Positions 58,764 to 64,000 of a DNA stretch of 64,000 nucleotides are shown piece by piece; position 1 is the stretch's first letter; each line of letters opens with the position of its first letter. The DNA is from Streptococcus oralis. GTDB lineage: Bacteria > Bacillota > Bacilli > Lactobacillales > Streptococcaceae. Below the pieces are notes generated by a model. The model did not search any database and had not been told where the DNA came from. It saw only the letters and a program-made list of their open reading frames with translations. The DNA is taken from positions 1,818,001 to 1,882,000 of the forward strand of contig NZ_CP066059.1 in the NCBI RefSeq assembly GCF_016127915.1, read 5' to 3'. The translations under genes were made by a program, and so were the position numbers.

Positions 58764-59448
58764 TCTCAAAAATATCTGTAGGAGTTATCGAAATGGTGAC
58801 CAAGAACTGCAGGTCCTAAAAAATATTAACTTAGAAGTTCAAGAAGGTGAGTTTGTCGCCATTATGGGACCGTCTGGTTCTGGTAAGTCTACCTTGATGA
58901 ATACCATCGGAATGTTGGATACACCAACCAGTGGAGAGTACTACCTTGAAGGGCAAGAAGTTGCAGGTCTTGGAGAGAAACAGCTTGCCAAGGTCCGCAA
59001 CCAGCAAATCGGCTTTGTCTTTCAGCAGTTCTTTCTCTTGTCCAAACTCAATGCACTTCAAAACGTCGAGTTGCCCTTGATTTACGCTGGTGTTTCGGCT
59101 TCCAAACGTCGGAAATTGGCGGAGGAATTTTTGGAAAAAGTTGAGCTGACGGAGCGCAGTCATCATTTGCCTTCTGAGTTATCAGGTGGTCAAAAGCAAC
59201 GTGTAGCGATTGCACGTGCCTTGGTAAATAATCCCTCTATCATCCTAGCTGACGAACCGACAGGAGCTTTGGATACCAAGACGGGAAACCAAATCATGCA
59301 GTTGTTGGTGGAGTTAAACAAGGAAGGGAAAACCATTATCATGGTCACGCATGAACCTGAGATTGCTGCCTATGCCAAACGCCAAATTGTCATTCGTGAT
59401 GGTGTCATCTCGTCTGACAGTGCTCAGGTAGAAAAGGAGGAAAACTAG
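58747..59448 (+). CDS. MacB-type ABC transporter ATP-binding protein
   Basis: 233 residues with Walker A GPSGSGKST (about 40), Q-loop FVFQQFFLL, signature LSGGQKQRVAIARAL, Walker B IILADEPTGALD and switch His in MVTHEPE. The LolD/MacB-type pattern fits the adjoining adaptor and permease. It overlaps the adaptor gene by 17 bp and ends right before the permease start. Confidence 0.96.
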   Translation: MKKLISLKNICRSYRNGDQELQVLKNINLEVQEGEFVAIMGPSGSGKSTLMNTIGMLDTPTSGEYYLEGQEVAGLGEKQLAKVRNQQIGFVFQQFFLLSKLNALQNVELPLIYAGVSASKRRKLAEEFLEKVELTERSHHLPSELSGGQKQRVAIARALVNNPSIILADEPTGALDTKTGNQIMQLLVELNKEGKTIIMVTHEPEIAAYAKRQIVIRDGVISSDSAQVEKEEN

Positions 59449-60708
59449 ATGCAGAATCTGAAATTTGCCTTTTCATCCATCATGGCACACAAGATGCGTT
59501 CCTTCCTGACTATGATTGGGATTATCATCGGAGTTTCGTCTGTCGTTGTCATCATGGCTCTGGGAGACTCCATGTCTCGTCAGGTCAATAAAAACATGAC
59601 CAAATCACAGAAGGATATCCATGTCTTTTTCTCACCTATCAAGAGCAAGGATGGCTCCTTTACGCAGAAACAATCCGCTTTGACAGTCAGTGGGAAAGAA
59701 GAGGATGTTCATGTTGAACCACCAAAACCACTAGAATCCTGGGTCAAGGAAGCTGCCAAACTCAAAGGAGTAGACAGTTACTATGTCACCAACTCGACCA
59801 ACGTTACCTTATCTTATAAGGATAAGAAGGTTGAACGAGCGACTCTGACAGGCGGAAATAGCACCTACATGAACGCAGTTGAAAATGAAATCGTTGCGGG
59901 TAGAAGTCTGAGACCGCAAGACTATAAGGAATTTGCTAGTGTGATTTTGTTGGATGAAGAACTAGCCAAAAGTTTGTTTGATAGTCCAGAAGCTGCGGTT
60001 AATCAAATCATCTCTGTTAATGAATTTAGTTACCGTGTGATTGGCGTTTATACTAGCAATGAAGCTAAAACTGCTAAAGCCTTTGGGATTGGTGGTCTTC
60101 CAATTACGACCAATATCTCTCTCGCAGCCAATTTTAATACTGATGAAATCTCGAACATCGTCTTTCGTGTCAATGATACTAGTCTAACGCAGACCTTGGG
60201 TCCGGAGTTGGCTCGAAAACTGACTGAGATTGCAGGTCTTCAACAAGGAGAGTACCAAGTTGCGGACGCAACTGCTGCCTTCCAAGAAGTGCAACAACTC
60301 TTTGGTTTTATGACCACCATTATCAGTGCCATCGCAGGAATCTCTCTCTTTGTCGGGGGAACTGGTGTTATGAATATCATGCTGGTTTCGGTGACAGAAC
60401 GCACGCGTGAGATTGGTCTGCGGAAAGCTCTCGGAGCTACACGGGCTAATATCTTAGTTCAGTTTTTGATTGAGTCTATGATCTTGACCCTGCTTGGTGG
60501 AGTCATCGGTCTTGGGATTGCTGCTGGAATGACTATGTTAGCTGGAGTATTGCTTCAAAACATGATTGCAGGTATCGAAGTTGGGGTTTCCCTCCCAATC
60601 GCTCTCTTTAGCTTGGCTGTGTCAGCAAGTGTCGGTATGATATTTGGAGTCTTACCAGCCAATAAAGCCTCTAAGCTTGATCCGATTGAAGCCCTTCGTT
60701 ATGAATAA
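59449..60708 (+). CDS. MacB-type ABC transporter permease
   Basis: 419 residues: N-terminal helix (MRSFLTMIGIIIGVSSVVVIMAL), a large extracellular MacB_PCD domain (about 45-280), and three C-terminal helices of the FtsX type (VGGTGVMNIMLVSVTERTRE, IGLRKALGATR). Forms a mechanotransmission exporter with the two genes before it. Followed by a terminator. Confidence 0.95.
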   Translation: MQNLKFAFSSIMAHKMRSFLTMIGIIIGVSSVVVIMALGDSMSRQVNKNMTKSQKDIHVFFSPIKSKDGSFTQKQSALTVSGKEEDVHVEPPKPLESWVKEAAKLKGVDSYYVTNSTNVTLSYKDKKVERATLTGGNSTYMNAVENEIVAGRSLRPQDYKEFASVILLDEELAKSLFDSPEAAVNQIISVNEFSYRVIGVYTSNEAKTAKAFGIGGLPITTNISLAANFNTDEISNIVFRVNDTSLTQTLGPELARKLTEIAGLQQGEYQVADATAAFQEVQQLFGFMTTIISAIAGISLFVGGTGVMNIMLVSVTERTREIGLRKALGATRANILVQFLIESMILTLLGGVIGLGIAAGMTMLAGVLLQNMIAGIEVGVSLPIALFSLAVSASVGMIFGVLPANKASKLDPIEALRYE

Positions 60709-60720
60709 GATATAGAACAG

Positions 60721-60755
60721 AAAAAACAAGATGGACACTTGTCTATCTTGTTTTT
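60721..60755 (+). terminator. terminator of the MacAB-type operon
   Basis: AAACAAGATGGAC / GTCTATCTTGTTT (one G-T pair), ACTT loop and T run. Confidence 0.88.
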
Positions 60756-60789
60756 ATATGGATTTTCCTATCGAAAATCACTAAAAATA

Positions 60790-60798
60790 TGATATAAT
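60790..60798 (+). promoter_or_regulatory. metG promoter (extended -10)
   Basis: TGaTATAAT 46 bp before the metG start codon. Confidence 0.7.
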
Positions 60799-60843
60799 GA
60801 AGTGTTAGAAAAACAGGTTTCATTTGCCTGGAAAGGAAAAATT

Positions 60844-62841
60844 ATGTCTGAAAAGAATTTTTATATTACAACACCGATTTACTATCCATCTGGTAAACTT
60901 CATATCGGTTCTGCCTACACAACCATCGCTTGTGATGTCCTAGCTCGCTACAAACGCCTCATGGGCTACGATGTCTTTTATCTGACAGGTCTTGACGAGC
61001 ATGGTCAGAAAATCCAGCAAAAAGCGGAAGAAGCTGGCATCACACCTCAAGCCTATGTTGATGGGATGGCAGTTGGTGTCAAAGAACTCTGGCAATTACT
61101 TGATATCTCATATGATAAATTTATCCGTACGACGGATGACTACCATGAAAAAGTAGTGGCGCAAGTCTTTGAACGTTTACTTGCTCAAGATGACATCTAC
61201 CTAGGTGAATATTCTGGTTGGTATTCAGTTTCAGATGAAGAATTCTTTACAGAAAGTCAGCTTGCGGAAGTTTTCCGTGATGAAGCTGGAAATGTAACGG
61301 GTGGTATCGCTCCATCAGGTCACGAAGTAGAATGGGTTTCAGAAGAGTCTTACTTCCTTCGCCTCAGCAAATACCAAGACCGTTTGGTTGAATTTTTCAA
61401 ATCTCACCCTGACTTCATCACTCCAGATGGTCGTCTCAATGAAATGTTGCGGAACTTCATTGAGCCAGGTTTAGAAGATTTGGCGGTTTCTCGTACAACT
61501 TTTACCTGGGGCGTGCCAGTCCCATCAAATCCAAAACACGTTGTCTATGTTTGGATTGATGCCCTTCTTAACTATGCGACTGCTCTTGGTTACGGGCAAG
61601 ACGATCATGCTAACTACGACAAGTTCTGGAATGGAACGGTCTTCCACATGGTAGGGAAAGACATCCTTCGTTTCCACTCTATCTACTGGCCAATTCTTCT
61701 CATGATGTTGGATATGAAATTGCCTGACCGCTTGATTGCTCATGGTTGGTTTGTCATGAAAGACGGTAAGATGTCTAAGTCTAAAGGGAATGTCGTTTAC
61801 CCTGAAATGTTAGTAGAACGTTATGGACTGGATCCACTCCGTTACTACCTCATGCGTAGCCTTCCAGTCGGTTCAGATGGAACTTTTACTCCAGAAGACT
61901 ATGTAGGTCGTATCAACTATGAATTGGCCAATGACCTTGGAAACCTCCTCAACCGTACAGTTTCCATGATTAACAAGTATTTTGATGGGCAAATCCCTGC
62001 CTATGTAGAGGGTGTGACTGAATTTGATAATGCTCTTGCTCAAGTAGCAGAGCAATCTATCTCTGACTACCATACACACATGGATGCAGTTGACTACCCA
62101 CGTGCTTTAGAAGCAGTCTGGACGCTTATCTCTCGCACTAACAAATACATCGATGAGACAGCTCCATGGGTCTTGGCTAAGGATGAAGCTCTTCGCGACC
62201 AATTGGCAAGTGTCATGAGCCACTTGGCAGCCAGCCTTCGTGTTGTAGCTCACATGATTGAGCCATTTATGATGAAAACTAGTCGTGCGGTCATGACTCA
62301 ACTTGGCTTGGAAGAAGTGGCGAGCCTTGAAAAGTTGAGCTTGGCTGATTTCCCTGCTGGTGTGACTGTTGTTGCCAAAGGAACACCAATCTTCCCACGT
62401 TTGGATATGGAAGAAGAAATCGCCTATATCAAGGAGCAAATGGAAGGCAATAAACCAGCAGTCGAAAAAGAATGGAATCCAGATGAAGTTGAACTCAAAC
62501 TCAACAAGGATGAAATCAAGTTCGAAGACTTTGACAAGGTTGAGATCCGTGTCGCAGAAGTCAAAGAAGTGTCTAAAGTGGAAGGTTCTGATAAATTGCT
62601 CCAATTCCGCCTCGATGCTGGTGATGGCGAAGATCGTCAAATCCTCTCAGGAATTGCTAAATACTATCCAAATGAGCAAGAATTGGTCGGCAAGAAGGTC
62701 CAAATCGTTGCCAACCTCAAACCTCGCAAGATGATGAAAAAATACGTCAGCCAAGGAATGATCCTCTCAGCTGAACATGATGGCAAATTAACCCTTCTCA
62801 CAGTTGATCCAGCTGTACCAAACGGAAGTGTGATTGGGTAA
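60844..62841 (+). CDS. metG: methionyl-tRNA synthetase
   Basis: Charges tRNA-Met. 665 residues: class I HIGH-like motif in [19 protein letters not shown] in [11 protein letters not shown] (about 298), and a C-terminal tRNA-binding (EMAP/Arc1p-type) domain from about 560 ([14 protein letters not shown]). The zinc-binding Cys cluster of the connective peptide is absent, as in the Bacillus-type enzyme. ATG 60844 has GGAAAGGAA 6 bp upstream; the frame from 60802 is just an extension into the leader. Confidence 0.97.
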   Translation: MSEKNFYITTPIYYPSGKLHIGSAYTTIACDVLARYKRLMGYDVFYLTGLDEHGQKIQQKAEEAGITPQAYVDGMAVGVKELWQLLDISYDKFIRTTDDYHEKVVAQVFERLLAQDDIYLGEYSGWYSVSDEEFFTESQLAEVFRDEAGNVTGGIAPSGHEVEWVSEESYFLRLSKYQDRLVEFFKSHPDFITPDGRLNEMLRNFIEPGLEDLAVSRTTFTWGVPVPSNPKHVVYVWIDALLNYATALGYGQDDHANYDKFWNGTVFHMVGKDILRFHSIYWPILLMMLDMKLPDRLIAHGWFVMKDGKMSKSKGNVVYPEMLVERYGLDPLRYYLMRSLPVGSDGTFTPEDYVGRINYELANDLGNLLNRTVSMINKYFDGQIPAYVEGVTEFDNALAQVAEQSISDYHTHMDAVDYPRALEAVWTLISRTNKYIDETAPWVLAKDEALRDQLASVMSHLAASLRVVAHMIEPFMMKTSRAVMTQLGLEEVASLEKLSLADFPAGVTVVAKGTPIFPRLDMEEEIAYIKEQMEGNKPAVEKEWNPDEVELKLNKDEIKFEDFDKVEIRVAEVKEVSKVEGSDKLLQFRLDAGDGEDRQILSGIAKYYPNEQELVGKKVQIVANLKPRKMMKKYVSQGMILSAEHDGKLTLLTVDPAVPNGSVIG

Positions 62842-62846
62842 AAGCA

Positions 62847-62876
62847 AAAAATCAACGTTATACACGTTGGTTTTTC
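62847..62876. terminator. terminator shared by metG and the kinase-like gene
   Basis: AAAATCAACG / CGTTGGTTTT with a 7-nt loop and T run; overlaps the last codons of the convergent gene. Confidence 0.75.
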
Positions 62877-63391
62877 TTGTTGTTTGCGATCTTTTCTAAG
62901 AAGTGGTCCATCTCCTTTTGCGACCGGAGGACAATTACTTTCTCTGGATAGGTTTCTTGAACCCGTTGATAGCGTTCTTTAGCAGGTTTTGTACGTCCAT
63001 CCCAGAGAATCCATCGGATAAACTCCCAGTCAAAGCGTTCAGGGCAACCTGCAGCCATGCTTTCTCTGACCTTGCCTCGATATGTGAGATACCGTTTAAA
63101 GGCTCGAAAGAGACAAGTCCATGGGGAAAAATTGAGAAAGATGATTTGGTCAGCTTCCTGCATTCTTTCTTCGTAATAGCACCAAGAATAATTCCCATCA
63201 ATGACCCAAGCTTCGTGCTTTGTGAGGAAGTTTTTCATCTCAGCTTTCATCCAATCACGGTCACTGTCTTGCCAACCAGGTTGAAACTGAAGTGTATCCA
63301 TATGCAGTTTGGAGATAGAGTAGTAGTTTGATAATTTTTCAGCTAGAGTTGACTTGCCGGCTCCAGAATATCCGATGATTGCTATTTTCAT
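62858..63391 (-). CDS. P-loop kinase-like protein (topology modulation/FlaR-like)
   Basis: 177 residues: Walker A IIGYSGAGKSTLA at the N terminus, LHMDTLQFQPGW (substrate-side Asp), WVIDGNYS, IFLNFSPW, and a LID-like Arg-rich stretch. It resembles the DNA topology modulation (FlaR) and adenylate-kinase-like family, whose substrates are unknown. The gene is convergent with metG and 52 bp upstream of rpsT's end, on the same strand as rpsT. Confidence 0.82.
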   Translation of the reverse strand: MKIAIIGYSGAGKSTLAEKLSNYYSISKLHMDTLQFQPGWQDSDRDWMKAEMKNFLTKHEAWVIDGNYSWCYYEERMQEADQIIFLNFSPWTCLFRAFKRYLTYRGKVRESMAAGCPERFDWEFIRWILWDGRTKPAKERYQRVQETYPEKVIVLRSQKEMDHFLEKIANNKKNQRV

Positions 63392-63416
63392 TTTCTACCT
63401 TTTCTGATTAGTGGAC

Positions 63417-63442
63417 AAAAAAACAGCCTCTATGGACTGTTT
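63417..63442 (-). terminator. rpsT terminator
   Basis: Minus-strand AAACAG / CTGTTT stem with an inner CC/GG pair separated by an unpaired T, followed by T7. Confidence 0.7.
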
Positions 63443-63443
63443 C

Positions 63444-63680
63444 TTATTTAGCAAGTTTAGCTGAAAGACGAGCTTTATCGCGGCTTGCTTTGTTTTTATG
63501 AATCAAACCTTTAGTTTCTGCTTTGTCGATAGCTGAGCTAGCAGCACGGAAAAGTTCTTCAGAAGGGTTTGCTTCGAAAGCTTTGATAGCAGTACGCATA
63601 GCTGATTTTTGAGCTGAGTTTTTTTCGTTTTGTTTAACGTTCAATTCAGCGCGTTTGATAGCTGATTTAATGTTTGCCAA
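63444..63680 (-). CDS. rpsT: 30S ribosomal protein S20
   Basis: 78 residues, [20 protein letters not shown] type, Lys/Ala-rich helices that bind 16S rRNA. The start is TTG at 63680-63678 with GGAGGT 7 bp upstream. The in-frame ATG 15 bp earlier overlaps this RBS and would add MEVRT, which is not S20-like. E. coli rpsT also starts with UUG, where this helps autoregulation. Confidence 0.95.
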
Positions 63681-63747
63681 TGTTCTTACCTCCATATTTA
63701 CTAACTATACCATTATATATGAAAACTTAGGTTTTGACAAGGGGAAA

Positions 63748-63999
63748 TTATTTTTTTAGGTAAATTTCATCGATTTCATGGTTTTTAGTCTTGTGGAGAA
63801 TGACCTCAGCGCGATTCCTTGTCGGTTCGATATAGTTTTGTAGATTTGTGAGATTGATACTGGTCCAAACCTGGTGTGCAAAGGCTTCAACTTCTCCAAT
63901 TGGCATTTGCGTAAAACGGTGGTAGTAGCTGTTGGGATCATTTTGGGCAAAGCTGAGCAGTTTTAAGAAACGATCTAGATACCAACTTTCAATGTCCTC
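63748..63999 (-). CDS. coaA: pantothenate kinase, C-terminal end (partial)
   Basis: The minus strand has an open frame from the right edge: [60 protein letters not shown] and [20 protein letters not shown] then TAA. This is the C terminus of type I CoaA, the first step of coenzyme A synthesis (83 residues seen of about 306). The shorter frames called on this strand are shadows. It lies upstream of rpsT, 67 bp apart. Confidence 0.93.
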   Translation of the reverse strand, partial: EDIESWYLDRFLKLLSFAQNDPNSYYHRFTQMPIGEVEAFAHQVWTSINLTNLQNYIEPTRNRAEVILHKTKNHEIDEIYLKK

Positions 64000-64000
64000 G

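Noticed and set aside
62107..62640. 177-residue frame opposite metG
   Set aside because: Shadow in a conserved gene; no start signal.

Overview
The window is chromosomal DNA of a mitis-group Streptococcus, most like S. mitis or S. oralis and close to S. pneumoniae. The evidence is low GC, strong AGGAGG-type ribosome binding sites, extended -10 promoters (TGnTATAAT), a BOX repeat, a choline-binding protein with tandem cell-wall-binding repeats, several LicD phosphocholine-transferase domains, and gene blocks I recognise from pneumococcus. These blocks are alaS to rplL and pyrD to metG. In pneumococcus they lie in different parts of the chromosome; here they are joined, with gdhA and a few small genes between. 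Species and synteny statements rest on memory, not on a search.

Layout. 1-5,721: end of an unknown gene, alaS, a convergent cytosolic alpha-amylase with a MalR-like operator, and an rRNA methyltransferase gene that looks leaderless. 5,718-14,942: a nearly complete shikimate/aromatic amino acid cluster (aroD-aroE-aroB-aroC-tyrA-ylbF, then aroA-aroK-pheA) ending in an LCP (LytR-CpsA-Psr) cell-wall ligase gene. 15,085-23,987: a teichoic-acid-type locus with LicD, a family 2 glycosyltransferase, a polymerase fused to a second LicD domain, a third divergent LicD-like protein, a secreted choline-binding metallo-beta-lactamase-fold protein resembling phosphorylcholine esterase Pce/CbpE and, convergent, a TacF-like flippase.

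24,110-34,386: mecA, hom-thrB, a BOX repeat, msrAB, a heterodimeric ABC exporter, an amidohydrolase of the MTA/SAH deaminase family, and rplJ-rplL behind an L10 leader. 34,616-37,914: a DUF2268 metalloprotease, an EXLDI-family protein, a GNAT gene and gdhA; a diverged copy of the last codons of gdhA lies on the far side of the GNAT gene. 38,119-49,729: pyrD, holA, sodA, yutD-rlmN-vanZ-ABC-F, a zinc ribbon protein, the SlrA peptidyl-prolyl isomerase lipoprotein, rpsP-khpA-mazG-like plus an AT-rich orphan, rimM-trmD-ATP-cone, and two small genes.

49,763-55,200 looks like an accessory insertion: a TetR regulator diverging, across 560 bp of AT-rich DNA, from a 1,439-residue LPXTG adhesin. 55,287-64,000: bioY, gor, a MacA/MacB-type three-gene exporter preceded by a 21-bp-phased direct repeat, metG, a small P-loop kinase-like gene, rpsT with a UUG start, and the end of coaA at the window edge.

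The most interesting part is the 15-24 kb wall-polymer locus. It places making, exporting, decorating and probably trimming of a phosphocholine polymer side by side, with a polymerase-LicD fusion. No CRISPR array, tRNA, rRNA, insertion sequence or prophage was seen.
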